From an uncultured Alphaproteobacteria bacterium (GTDB lineage: Bacteria > Pseudomonadota > Alphaproteobacteria > HIMB59): 42,583 nucleotides of DNA. Numbering within the stretch: position 1 is the stretch's first letter; each line of letters starts with the position of its first letter. A program made the position numbers and the translations under genes. The stretch is from positions 1 to 42,583 of the forward strand of contig CABZOW010000008.1 of NCBI GenBank assembly GCA_902527525.1, in the 5' to 3' direction. Positions 16,337 to 25,127 of this stretch are shown here, piece by piece. The notes beneath the pieces are model-generated. The model had not been told where the DNA came from. It saw nothing but the letters and a program-made list of their open reading frames with translations, and did not search any database.

Positions 16337-18133
16337 TTACTCAACAGTAACTGATTTAGCCAAATTCCTAGGTTGATCAATATCAGTACCTTCATTAAGA
16401 GCAAAATAGTATGAAATGAGTTGAAGAGGAATAGTATAAATGAAAGGTGTGTCAATAAAGTTTTCTTTTGGAAGAATCACATGATGACTATTTGTTGATT
16501 TATTAGAATTACCTACACTCGATAAAATTATAACTTTTCCATTTCTTGCAACTATTTCCTCAGCATTAGAAATAGATTTTTCATATAGTTCATTGTCTGG
16601 TGATAAACATATTGTTAATGATTTTTTATCAATTAACGCAATTGGACCATGTTTCATCTCCCCTCCAGGAAAGCCCTCGCTGTGCATATATGATATTTCT
16701 TTCAATTTTAGTGATCCTTCTAATGCAATAGGATATACAATATTCCTACCTATAAAGTAGCATGTATCAGATTGACTCAATTTTTTTGAAATTTTTTTTG
16801 CGTCAGATGTAAAATCTTTTACTAATTTCTTAAGTTTAGAAGGCAGTAATTTTAAAATTTTTATATTTTTATTATAATCTCTAATAGTAATAGCATTAGT
16901 CATTTTTCCAATTTCAATAGATAGGTTAGCTAAGCTTAAAATTTGACAAGTAAATGCCTTTGTAGAAGCTACACCAACTTCTTTCAAGGCATATGTAGGA
17001 ATAGTTACATCGGCCTCTCTCACCATGCTACTTTGTAAGGAATTAGTAATGACTATAGAAGAGTGTTTATTTTTTTTTACATATTTCAAAGCCATCAAAG
17101 TATCCATAGTTTCTCCAGATTGAGATATAAAAATAAATAATATTTTATCTTCTTTATTAATTTTTTTATATCGAAGTTCAGAGGCTAATTCTGATGAAGT
17201 ATCTAAATTAGTAAATTTATTGAAATAATACTCTCCAACTAGGCATGCATGATATGCTGTACCACAACCCACAAAAATGACCTTTTTATTTAAAAATAAA
17301 TTTTTATATTTGCTTTCAAAGTCATGAAAGAATTCCTCTGAATAATTTTTTTGTGTTGTTTTTAAAACATCTGGCTGCTCGTGTATCTCCTTAAGCATGT
17401 AATGTTGGTATTTTCCTTTATTATAAGGATTTTGTTTAATTTCATTTTTTTCAAATATAATTTTAGCTTTATTTAAGCTTGATATTTTAGACTGTTGTAT
17501 TTTAACTATGTCTCCATCTTTAAGATGGTAAATTTTGTCACTATATTCTGTCAAGATTGAGGAGTCTGAACAGATAAAAGATGAGCCTTTATTATGAGAA
17601 AGAGCAATTGGGCTTCCATTTTTTAATAAGTAAAAACAATTATTTTTTTTGATAAAAATAACAAAAGCAAAGTTTCCTTTAATCACAGATCTAAAAACTC
17701 TTATTGCCTCATCTGGATTTTTGTATTTATTTACCAAATACGTAAGAAAATAAAAACTGATTTCAGTATCTGATTGAAGATTTTTTGGAATTTCAACAAA
17801 TCTATTTTGAATTTTTCTGTAATTTTCAATTATACCATTACAAACTAAAGTAAGATCGTCATTTGCAAATGGATGTGCATTATTTTTGCTAACAACGCCG
17901 TGTGTTGCCCATCTCGTATGGCCTATGACTCCATAGAAATTTTTATCTGATATATTTTGAGATTTATTTTTTAGTGCAGATATTTTTCCAACACTTTTTA
18001 TTGTTTTAATTCGATCTTTTGAGAATAAAGAAATACCAGCAGAGTCATATCCTCGATATTCTAACTTTTTTAAAATATCTATTGAAATATTCTTTAAAGA
18101 AGTTGAATTTAAGATACCGACTATGCCACACAT
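16337..18133 (-). CDS. glmS: Glutamine--fructose-6-phosphate aminotransferase (isomerizing)
   Basis: Makes glucosamine 6-phosphate from fructose 6-phosphate and glutamine, committing carbon to peptidoglycan and lipopolysaccharide. It is 598 residues, full length. The processed N-terminus begins MCGIVGI, giving the Cys nucleophile of the class II amidotransferase domain. HTRWATHG and the NGIIENY segment follow, then two SIS sugar-isomerase domains (VGCGTAYHACLVG; SQSGETMDTL; HSEGFPGGEMKHGPIALID). The C-terminus ends LAKSVTVE as in the family. Its ATG shares one base with the glmU stop. The 5' side leaves no room for a glmS ribozyme. Confidence 0.97.
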   Translation of the reverse strand: MCGIVGILNSTSLKNISIDILKKLEYRGYDSAGISLFSKDRIKTIKSVGKISALKNKSQNISDKNFYGVIGHTRWATHGVVSKNNAHPFANDDLTLVCNGIIENYRKIQNRFVEIPKNLQSDTEISFYFLTYLVNKYKNPDEAIRVFRSVIKGNFAFVIFIKKNNCFYLLKNGSPIALSHNKGSSFICSDSSILTEYSDKIYHLKDGDIVKIQQSKISSLNKAKIIFEKNEIKQNPYNKGKYQHYMLKEIHEQPDVLKTTQKNYSEEFFHDFESKYKNLFLNKKVIFVGCGTAYHACLVGEYYFNKFTNLDTSSELASELRYKKINKEDKILFIFISQSGETMDTLMALKYVKKNKHSSIVITNSLQSSMVREADVTIPTYALKEVGVASTKAFTCQILSLANLSIEIGKMTNAITIRDYNKNIKILKLLPSKLKKLVKDFTSDAKKISKKLSQSDTCYFIGRNIVYPIALEGSLKLKEISYMHSEGFPGGEMKHGPIALIDKKSLTICLSPDNELYEKSISNAEEIVARNGKVIILSSVGNSNKSTNSHHVILPKENFIDTPFIYTIPLQLISYYFALNEGTDIDQPRNLAKSVTVE

Positions 18134-19413
18134 TATTTATTTATGTTGATTTTATTTTTCTGTTTTGATCTTGCGATAGAAAAGTGATTACTTGGTATAG
18201 TTTTAGTTATTACAGAGCCTGCTGCGATGTAAGCTTTGCTTCCTATTTTGACTGGGGCAATAATAGTGGTATTAGAACCAATAAATGTATTATCACCTAT
18301 TTTGCATTTAAGTTTATTTTTTCCATCATAATTACATGTAATAGTACCGGCTCCAATATTACTATTTACTCCTACAGTTGTGTCTCCTATATAGCTTAAG
18401 TGATTTACTTTTACCCCTTTGGATAATTTTGATTTCTTAATCTCGACAAAATTACCTATTTTTACGTTATCTGCTATGTCTGCTTCGGGTCTTATTCTTG
18501 CATAAGGTCCAATGGAACAATTCCTACCTATTGATGAGTTTTCAATATATGAGAATGATTTGATAGTAGTTTCACTTTTGATATTTACATTTTTTTTAAT
18601 TACTACATTTGGTTCAATTACAACTCCTGGGGATATGTTTACATTACTCTCTATATAAACCGTCTCAGGATGGATAATTCTAACACCGCTATCTAATAAG
18701 TTTTTCTTTATAAAATTTTGAGATTGTATTTCTAGTTGGTTTAATTCTTTTAATGTGTTGGCTCCTGATACCTCATTAGCTTCATTCAAAAAAGCACTTA
18801 TTTTGAGATTTTTGTTTACACAAATACTTACTAAATCTGTTATATAAAATTCATTCTTAATTTTATTTTTTTTTATTAATTCTAAATTTCTTAAAGCTTT
18901 TTTTGAAATAAGAAATATACCAGTATTTATTTCATTGATTGATTTCTCATATTTTGAACAATCATTTTCTTCGGTAATTTTAATAAATGATTTATTTTCC
19001 CTAATAATCCTTCCGTATCCTTTTGGATTTTCTACATTTTGTGTGAGAACTGATAAATCGACATTTGACTTTACTCCTTTAGAGAGAAATTTAGAAAGTA
19101 TCTTATAATCAAAAATAGGTGTGTCAGCTAATGTTAATAAATAGAAATCAAATTTTTTGTTATGCTTGTAAAACTGCTTTAAAGCTCCACCTGTGCCATC
19201 AATAGGATTTTGAATAAATATATTATTATTAAAATATTGTTTATTTGCTTTATTTGACACAATAAATGTTTCTTTTACCTGTTTGATTTTTTTGATTGCA
19301 TCTATATTAAACTGTATTAACGCTTTACCAGAGATTTCATGTAAAAATTTTGGTTTAGATGATTTAAACCTTTTACTTTTTCCAGCAGAAAGAATAATAG
19401 CGCAAATATTCAT
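18133..19413 (-). CDS. glmU: Bifunctional GlmU (GlcN-1-P acetyltransferase / GlcNAc-1-P uridyltransferase)
   Basis: Makes UDP-GlcNAc, the precursor used by MurG and LpxA/LpxC. The N-terminal nucleotidyltransferase domain shows ILSAGKSKRFKS, GYGRII, ITEEND and EINTGI. The C-terminal left-handed beta-helix has hexapeptide repeats from about residue 250, with the acetyltransferase segment VNHLSYIGDTTVG and NIGAGTITCNYDG. At 426 residues it is about 30 shorter than E. coli GlmU, mainly at the C-terminus. The usual GTGHA loop reads GTGGA, so the His is replaced, while the metal-site Asp is kept in LADTP. It pairs with glmS (one-base overlap) and leads the minus-strand run. Confidence 0.94.
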   Translation of the reverse strand: MNICAIILSAGKSKRFKSSKPKFLHEISGKALIQFNIDAIKKIKQVKETFIVSNKANKQYFNNNIFIQNPIDGTGGALKQFYKHNKKFDFYLLTLADTPIFDYKILSKFLSKGVKSNVDLSVLTQNVENPKGYGRIIRENKSFIKITEENDCSKYEKSINEINTGIFLISKKALRNLELIKKNKIKNEFYITDLVSICVNKNLKISAFLNEANEVSGANTLKELNQLEIQSQNFIKKNLLDSGVRIIHPETVYIESNVNISPGVVIEPNVVIKKNVNIKSETTIKSFSYIENSSIGRNCSIGPYARIRPEADIADNVKIGNFVEIKKSKLSKGVKVNHLSYIGDTTVGVNSNIGAGTITCNYDGKNKLKCKIGDNTFIGSNTTIIAPVKIGSKAYIAAGSVITKTIPSNHFSIARSKQKNKININK

Positions 19414-19478
19414 AAAGTTGTAAAATAATATTAATTAATCTTAACAGAATACTAAAAATATATCTAATTATGTAAATT
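19414..19478. promoter_or_regulatory. Divergent promoter region glmU / tsaC
   Basis: This 65-base, very AT-rich gap separates two divergent gene runs, so promoters for both must lie here or inside the flanking coding ends. A weak plus-strand candidate is TTAACA (19441-19446) and TAATTA (19465-19470) with an 18-base spacer. It would place the transcript start almost at the ATG (19479). No operator-like inverted repeat is seen. Confidence 0.3.
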
Positions 19479-20417
19479 ATGCCCATAGTAATAAAAAGAG
19501 ACTTATCAGAGGAACTTACTCGTTTCATAAAGACTAAACTGCTAAGATATGATTTAGTTGTTTTGCCTACAGAGACTGTATATGGATTAGCTGGTTTAGG
19601 AACTAGTGTAAAATCAGCTAAAAAAATTTATTTATTAAAAAAAAGACCATTAAATAAAAAATTAATATTTCATTGTTCAAATTTAAAGATGGTTAATAAA
19701 TTCTTCAAGTTGAATGAAGAAAATTTAATTTTAGGTAAAAAATTTTGGCCTGGGCCACTAACACTTGTCTTAAAAAGAAGGTCAAAAGAAATACCCTTAT
19801 CATTGACCTTAAATAATGAATGTGCTGTAAGAATTCCTAATAATAAATTTACACTTAATTTGATAGAAAAATTAGGTAAGCCGCTTATAATGCCGTCTGC
19901 AAATAAATTTAAACAATTAAGCCCCATAAATAGTGAAATGGTTTTTAAACAATTTATTGATACAAATTTATTAATTATTGATGATGGAAAATGTAAAGTA
20001 GGTATAGAGTCAACTCTGATCAAAATATCTAACCATAAACTTAATATCATCAGACCAGGACTAATTTCATTAGAGAATATAAAAAAAATTTTACCCTATA
20101 TGCTTATTAGCAAGAGAGGTAAAAATTTAAATTTTTCTGGGACTTCAAAAAAACATTATTCTCCAAAGAAAAAAATATATTTAAATGTTAAACAGTTAAA
20201 AAAAAAATCAGCTTTTATCAACTTTGGAATGGATAAAAAAGGCCAATTTAAAAATTTAAGTAGAATAGGAAACCTTAAAGAAGCAGCCCAAAATCTATAT
20301 CATTTTATCTATTTGGCAGATAATAATGATTTTTACGAGAACATAAGCGTTGCACCTATTCCATATAAAAAAATAGGTTTGGCTATAAATGATAGGTTAC
20401 TAAGAGCGTCTCGATGA
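19479..20417 (+). CDS. L-threonylcarbamoyladenylate synthase, Sua5 type
   Basis: Makes threonylcarbamoyl-AMP for the t6A37 modification of ANN-decoding tRNAs. It is 312 residues, matching the two-domain Sua5 form rather than the roughly 190-residue TsaC. Visible features are LVVLPTETVYGLAGLG (residues 26-41), KIYLLKKRPLNKKLIFH, PGPLTLVLK, VRIPN and MPSANK in the YrdC domain, then GIESTLIK and IIRPG. The C-terminal Sua5 domain is marked by SGTSKKHYSPKKKIYL. The ATG at 19479 opens a plus-strand pair; its stop overlaps the next gene as ATGA. Confidence 0.93.
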   Translation: MPIVIKRDLSEELTRFIKTKLLRYDLVVLPTETVYGLAGLGTSVKSAKKIYLLKKRPLNKKLIFHCSNLKMVNKFFKLNEENLILGKKFWPGPLTLVLKRRSKEIPLSLTLNNECAVRIPNNKFTLNLIEKLGKPLIMPSANKFKQLSPINSEMVFKQFIDTNLLIIDDGKCKVGIESTLIKISNHKLNIIRPGLISLENIKKILPYMLISKRGKNLNFSGTSKKHYSPKKKIYLNVKQLKKKSAFINFGMDKKGQFKNLSRIGNLKEAAQNLYHFIYLADNNDFYENISVAPIPYKKIGLAINDRLLRASR

Positions 20418-21679
20418 AATTTCCAATAAAAACTATTAAAAGAAATAATCAAATTGTTGCCTTGCCTAAAAATACATCAGAAGTATCAAAACTAGTAAAA
20501 TTTGCTAAGAAAATTAAATATCATATTTTACCCATTGGTGGGGAAACAAATAGGGTCGATGGGACGAAACCACAATTCGAGAAAACAATTTTGATAGATT
20601 TTAAAAAAATGAATCGTATTGAGGAAGTAGATACAAATAATTTTATAATAACTGCTCAAGGTGGTACTTTGTTAAAAACTATACAAAAGTCTGCAAATAG
20701 TAAAAGGCTACTATTTCCTGTAAATATTGCTCCAAATGATAAATGTACAATTGGTGGAAATATTTCAACTAATGTTGGAGGACTTCAAACTCTAAGGTAT
20801 GGAAACATAGAAGATCATGTAAATGGTCTAGAAGTAGTTCTAAGTGATGGGACAATTTTAAATTTTTTAAATAAACTTAAAAAAGATAATTTTGGACCTA
20901 AATTATGGAAATTATTTTGTGGTTCTGAAGGTATTTTTGGAATTATTACGAGAGCAAGTTTAAAATTAATTCCTAAGAAAGATTATAAATCTACTTATTT
21001 AATTCGAATTAATAGTCTAAATAAATCTATTCGTTTATTAAAATATTTAAGAAATAAGTATTTTGATAATCTGACAAGTTTTGAAATAATTTTTCCAATA
21101 CCAAGTTCTTTATTATTTCATGAAAATAAAGATAATTATAATTTAATTATAGAAATACAATCAAATGACAATAACAATTATAAAAATGAATTGAAAAAAT
21201 ATTTTAGTTCAATGAATTTAGTTATTAATAAGAGAGAGGATAATAAAGCAAAATCATGGATATGGAAAAAAAGAGAAACATTAGTTTACAATCAAATAAA
21301 ATATAATTTTACAGAAAAATTTGATATCTCCTTACCTTTAGATAAGTGGTCAGTATTTATAAAAAAAATTAACACATTTACCAAAAGTAATAAGAAGTTT
21401 ACACCTTACTTTTTTGGACACTTAGGTGATGGTAATTTACATTGTAATTTCAAAGTTAATCCCTTTACAAAAAAAAACTGCTCTAATTTATCAAAATTTA
21501 TTTATGAACTTACAATAAAAAATCATGGAAGTGTTGCTGCAGAACATGGACTAGGTTTAAAAAAGAATAATCTTTTAAAAGAATATAAGCCAAATAAAAA
21601 TTACATATTTTTAAAAAAATTAAAGAAACATTTGGATCCTGATTTTAAATTAGGAAAAAATAAGCTATTTAAAGCTTAA
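20414..21679 (+). CDS. FAD-linked oxidase, GlcD/D-2-hydroxyacid dehydrogenase-like
   Basis: A 421-residue flavoprotein of the VAO/PCMH family with the FAD-binding type 4 and FAD-oxidase C domains, as in glycolate oxidase GlcD, D-lactate and D-2-hydroxyglutarate dehydrogenases. Visible features are the pyrophosphate loop PIGGETNRVDG (residues 40-50, where relatives usually have PxGGNTGLxGG), GGNISTNVGGLQTLRYGN near residues 114-131, the metal/substrate segment FGHLGDGNLHCNF near residues 335-347, and AAEHGLGLKK near residue 375. The substrate cannot be fixed by eye; a D-2-hydroxyacid is likely. It overlaps tsaC by four bases, and its 3' end overlaps the convergent puuB gene by 15 bases. Confidence 0.82.
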   Translation: MKFPIKTIKRNNQIVALPKNTSEVSKLVKFAKKIKYHILPIGGETNRVDGTKPQFEKTILIDFKKMNRIEEVDTNNFIITAQGGTLLKTIQKSANSKRLLFPVNIAPNDKCTIGGNISTNVGGLQTLRYGNIEDHVNGLEVVLSDGTILNFLNKLKKDNFGPKLWKLFCGSEGIFGIITRASLKLIPKKDYKSTYLIRINSLNKSIRLLKYLRNKYFDNLTSFEIIFPIPSSLLFHENKDNYNLIIEIQSNDNNNYKNELKKYFSSMNLVINKREDNKAKSWIWKKRETLVYNQIKYNFTEKFDISLPLDKWSVFIKKINTFTKSNKKFTPYFFGHLGDGNLHCNFKVNPFTKKNCSNLSKFIYELTIKNHGSVAAEHGLGLKKNNLLKEYKPNKNYIFLKKLKKHLDPDFKLGKNKLFKA

Positions 21680-22954
21680 ATGGTCTTTCAATTTAAAATA
21701 GCTCATCGCTAAAACTAGCAAAGGTTTATCTATGATTCCAAATCCTGGAAAGTTTTTATGTTTAAACTTTTCAAATAAACTCATATTGTTATCTTGATTA
21801 GATATAACTTCAGCAAGCATTTTTCCAACCATAGTTGTTATAGCTAAACCATGACCTGAATACCCTTGAGCAAAAAAGATATTATTATCAATACTTCCAA
21901 TGTGAGGAAATCTATTTACAGTTATGGCAACATGTCCACTCCAAGTACACCAGGCTTTAAATTTTTCTAATCCTGGTAAGATTTTTCTAATACTTTTTTT
22001 TAAAGATAGTTCTAAATTAATTGGATCTATATTTGAGTAGCTTACACCTCCTCCAAAAATCAAATTATTATTCGAGTCTAATCTAAAATAATTTAATACA
22101 AATAACATATCACCAACTGTTATAGGTTTTCGAAAATACTTATCTAATTCTTTTTTTGGAATTTGTGTAAATGCAGATACATAAGTTTTAACAGGCATTA
22201 TCTTTCTTCTTAAACTCTTATTCAAGTCACCAATATAAGCATTACAACAGATAATTAACTTATCTGCTTTTATATTAATATTTTTTTCAGTATTTATTGT
22301 TACTTTATTTTGAGAGTTATATGAGATCACTCCTGTATCTTCAAATATTTTACAATTTTTATTTTTTAATAGCTCTTTTGCTAATCCTAAACAATAGTTT
22401 AGAGGATGAATTTGGCCACACTCTGAGTCATACATTGCAGATTTATAGTATGGACTCTCAAAATACTGCTCCATTTGAGATTTAGAGAGATATATCGCAG
22501 ACTCATAACCGTATTTGGTTTGCAACTGGTCAACATATTTTTTAAGTTCTTCGTCATGAGATTTATTTACTGCAGCTTGTATATAACCTTCAATTAAATC
22601 ACACTGTATATTTAATTCTTTAATATTTTTTTTTACTTCTCTGACGGCCTCTAATGTGAATTTCCATAATGTCTTAATTTCCTCTTGTGTATGTTTTTGA
22701 CTAGAGTAACTTTCACCTGAAAAGCTATGTAATAACTGTCCACCATTTCTTCCAGATGCCCCCCAACCTACTTTATTTTTTTCTAAAATGACTATATTTA
22801 AACTAGGGTTAATCTTAGATAGATACAACGCTGAAGAAATCCCTGATAATCCTGCACCAATGATACAAACATCACATTGTAAGCTCTCACTTAATTTGTT
22901 AGTATTAATATTGAATGATTTTGTTCTTACATAATAATTATCTGAATAATCCAT
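21665..22954 (-). CDS. puuB: Gamma-glutamylputrescine oxidoreductase-like FAD enzyme
   Basis: A DAO-fold amine oxidase; in the Puu pathway PuuB oxidises gamma-glutamylputrescine to the aldehyde, releasing ammonia. About 429 residues. Visible features are the N-terminal DYSDNYYVRT, the FAD-binding CIIGAGLSGISSALYLS, LEKNKVGWGASGRNGGQ, and the C-terminal GHVAITVNRFPHIG and FAQGYSGHGLAITT. The longest frame begins at a TTG (22972). I prefer the ATG at 22954 because the family N-terminus starts there; ATG 22963 is the alternative. It is divergent from puuA, which makes its expected substrate. Related glycine/sarcosine-type oxidases look similar, so the assignment rests partly on context. Confidence 0.85.
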   Translation of the reverse strand: MDYSDNYYVRTKSFNINTNKLSESLQCDVCIIGAGLSGISSALYLSKINPSLNIVILEKNKVGWGASGRNGGQLLHSFSGESYSSQKHTQEEIKTLWKFTLEAVREVKKNIKELNIQCDLIEGYIQAAVNKSHDEELKKYVDQLQTKYGYESAIYLSKSQMEQYFESPYYKSAMYDSECGQIHPLNYCLGLAKELLKNKNCKIFEDTGVISYNSQNKVTINTEKNINIKADKLIICCNAYIGDLNKSLRRKIMPVKTYVSAFTQIPKKELDKYFRKPITVGDMLFVLNYFRLDSNNNLIFGGGVSYSNIDPINLELSLKKSIRKILPGLEKFKAWCTWSGHVAITVNRFPHIGSIDNNIFFAQGYSGHGLAITTMVGKMLAEVISNQDNNMSLFEKFKHKNFPGFGIIDKPLLVLAMSYFKLKDHLSFK

Positions 22955-22994
22955 CAGATACATAAATATCAAATTTTAAAGGTTAGTTATAGCT
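22955..22994. promoter_or_regulatory. Divergent puuB / puuA intergenic region
   Basis: Only about 40 bases lie between the preferred puuB start and the puuA start, too short for two separate full promoters plus leaders. Promoter elements probably overlap each other or extend into the coding ends. No convincing -35/-10 pair or operator palindrome is seen, and neither gene has a strong Shine-Dalgarno sequence. Confidence 0.3.
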
Positions 22995-24347
22995 ATGAAT
23001 GATTATGTTGATTGGTTAAAGAAAAATAAAATTACTGAGGTTGAGTGTATGATCCCTGATAATTCTGGTATTCCAAGAGGTAAAATACTACCTACAAAAA
23101 AATTTTTAAGTTCAATTGACTCTGGTGGCTTGAGGTTACCTCTTGCCCTATTTAAATTAGCGGTATCTAGAGATGTAACTTATTCAATAGATGATCAAAT
23201 TCTTAATCCTACTGATGGTGATTTTATTTTAAAACCTGATTTTAGCACTCTTAGAACTGTACCATGGTACGATGAACCAACTGCTCAAGTAATATGTGAT
23301 GCTGTTGATAATAATGATAATGTTATAGAAGTTCATTCGAGAGGTATTTTAAAAAAAGTTATAAGTCTTTATGAAAAAATGGGACTAGAGCCCATTGTTG
23401 CTCCTGAAATTGAATTTTATTTAGTAAAAAAAAATAATGACCCTGATAACCCCCTGGAGACACCAAGTGGGCAATCAGGAAGAATAGAAAAAGGAAACCA
23501 GTCGTATGGGATTGATGCAGTTAATGAGTTTGACCATATTTTTGAGGACTTATATGATTATTGCGAAGCTCAGGAATTAGATGTCGAAAATATTAACCAT
23601 GAAGATGGACCTGCGCAGATGGAAATTAACTTCAAGCATGGAAATCCTCTTGATTTAGCAGATCAGGTTTTTCTATTTAAAAGAACTCTAAGACAAACTG
23701 CTTTAAAACATAATTTATATGCAACTTTTATGGCTAAACCAATGGAAGACAGCCCTGGTAACTCCATGCATATACACCAATCAATTTTAAAAAAAGGCAA
23801 ACCAATATTCGTTGATAAAAATCTCAAAACAACAAAACTTTTTGATAACTATTTAGGAGGATTGCAAAAATATTCTAAGTCTTTTTTACCTCTCTTTGCT
23901 CCTAATGTTAATTCATTTAAGAGATTAAGAGGTTTTTGGGAAGAAGGAACTCCTTTTAATTTAAATTGGGGTTTTGAGAACCGTACTTGTGGCTTTAGAG
24001 TTCCAAATTATAACTCTGCTAATCAAGCAAGGATTGAAAATAGATTATGTGGCTCAGACGTTAATCCATATTTAGCAATAGCTGCTACTTTATCTGCAGG
24101 ATACTTGGGTATTAAAAAAAAATTAAAAGCTACACCAGAAACAAAAAAAGCAGCTTATAATGTCAATGTATCATTAACAGAAAGTATATATCAATCAATT
24201 GATACTTTTTCTAGATCTAAAGAAGCTAAAGAAATATTTGGTGAAACTTTCATAGAATTATTTTGTTCAATTAAAGACTTGGAAGTTAATGCATATAATA
24301 AAATAATTACAGCTTGGGAGAGAGAATATTTACTTCTTAATGTTTGA
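22995..24347 (+). CDS. puuA: Gamma-glutamylputrescine synthetase (glutamine synthetase family)
   Basis: ATP-dependent ligation of glutamate to putrescine, the first step of the Puu pathway. It is 450 residues of the glutamine synthetase fold. Visible features are the N-terminal DWLKKNKITEVECMIPDNSG and IPRGKILP, typical of PuuA-type enzymes, EIEFYLVKK near residue 140, EDGPAQMEINF, NSMHIHQSI (ATP site) and the Arg-rich FRVPNYNSANQARIENRLCG near residues 335-354. It is not GlnA: it lacks the adenylylation-site tail and shares the putrescine-ligase N-terminus. It is divergent from puuB and convergent with potI (18-base overlap), embedding it in a polyamine block. Confidence 0.88.
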   Translation: MNDYVDWLKKNKITEVECMIPDNSGIPRGKILPTKKFLSSIDSGGLRLPLALFKLAVSRDVTYSIDDQILNPTDGDFILKPDFSTLRTVPWYDEPTAQVICDAVDNNDNVIEVHSRGILKKVISLYEKMGLEPIVAPEIEFYLVKKNNDPDNPLETPSGQSGRIEKGNQSYGIDAVNEFDHIFEDLYDYCEAQELDVENINHEDGPAQMEINFKHGNPLDLADQVFLFKRTLRQTALKHNLYATFMAKPMEDSPGNSMHIHQSILKKGKPIFVDKNLKTTKLFDNYLGGLQKYSKSFLPLFAPNVNSFKRLRGFWEEGTPFNLNWGFENRTCGFRVPNYNSANQARIENRLCGSDVNPYLAIAATLSAGYLGIKKKLKATPETKKAAYNVNVSLTESIYQSIDTFSRSKEAKEIFGETFIELFCSIKDLEVNAYNKIITAWEREYLLLNV

Positions 24348-25127
24348 TCGATTAATAAAATAAATACTAATTGCAGCTAATACAACAATCAACATTATAA
24401 TTGCCGATAAAGCATTCACCTCAGGGCTTAAACCTAATCTGACTTTAGAGAAAACCACAATTGGTAAAGTATTAGCGCCAGGTCCAGTAGTAAAACTAGC
24501 AACAACTAAATCATCCAAGGAAAGTGTAAATGCAAGCAGCCAGCCAGATATAATAGATGGTAATATAACAGGTGCTGTAATTTTCCAAAAAATCATATTA
24601 GGAATCGTTCCTAAATCTTGAGCGGCCTCTTCAATATTTTTATCATAACTACTTAATCTAGATTGAATTATGACTGCTACAAAAGCTACTGAGAACGTTA
24701 TATGTGAAATTAAAACTGTGAGCTGTCCTTTTGAAGAAGGAAAGCTTATTATGTGATTAGATGATATAAAAAATAATAATAAAGACAGACCTAAGATTAT
24801 CTCTGGCATAACTAAAGGAGAAGAACTTAAGAAAATAAAAAAGGGCCTAGCTGGTATTTTTGATATTCTTGTTAATGAAAAACCTATCATCACCCCCATA
24901 ATTGTTGCAAAAGTTGCAGAAAAAGAAGCTATTTTTATACTTGTATAAAAAGCCTCTAATATTTGTTCATTTTGGAATAGTTCTTTATACCATCTAAATG
25001 AAAATCCCTTCCAAACCATTAACCTTTTATTATCATTAAATGAATAAGCAATCAGAGTTAAAATGGGGAAGTAGAGAAAAGAGAAACCTATAGTTAAAGT
25101 AAAGATTTTGAAAAAAATTTTATTCAT
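24330..25127 (-). CDS. potI: Putrescine ABC transporter permease PotI-like
   Basis: Inner-membrane permease of a spermidine/putrescine-type ABC importer, about 265 residues with six hydrophobic segments. The first is IFTLTIGFSFLYFPILTLIAYSF near the N-terminus. The EAA loop reads EEAAQDLGTIPNMIFWKITAPVILP, which contacts the ATPase. The frame extends to an ATG at 25148, but I prefer ATG 25127: the family N-terminus begins there, and it gives an 8-base overlap with potH (ATGAATAA), mirroring the potG/potH junction. Its 3' end overlaps the convergent puuA end. Confidence 0.92.
   Translation of the reverse strand: MNKIFFKIFTLTIGFSFLYFPILTLIAYSFNDNKRLMVWKGFSFRWYKELFQNEQILEAFYTSIKIASFSATFATIMGVMIGFSLTRISKIPARPFFIFLSSSPLVMPEIILGLSLLLFFISSNHIISFPSSKGQLTVLISHITFSVAFVAVIIQSRLSSYDKNIEEAAQDLGTIPNMIFWKITAPVILPSIISGWLLAFTLSLDDLVVASFTTGPGANTLPIVVFSKVRLGLSPEVNALSAIIMLIVVLAAISIYFINRSNIKK

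Noticed and set aside
18134..18200. A glmS ribozyme or leader regulating glmS
   Set aside because: The bases upstream of glmS are glmU coding sequence with a one-base overlap, and no ribozyme core is seen.
18184..18399. A 71-residue plus-strand frame opposite the glmU beta-helix
   Set aside because: It is a mirror of the hexapeptide repeat coding pattern, with no initiation signal; glmU motifs explain the sequence.
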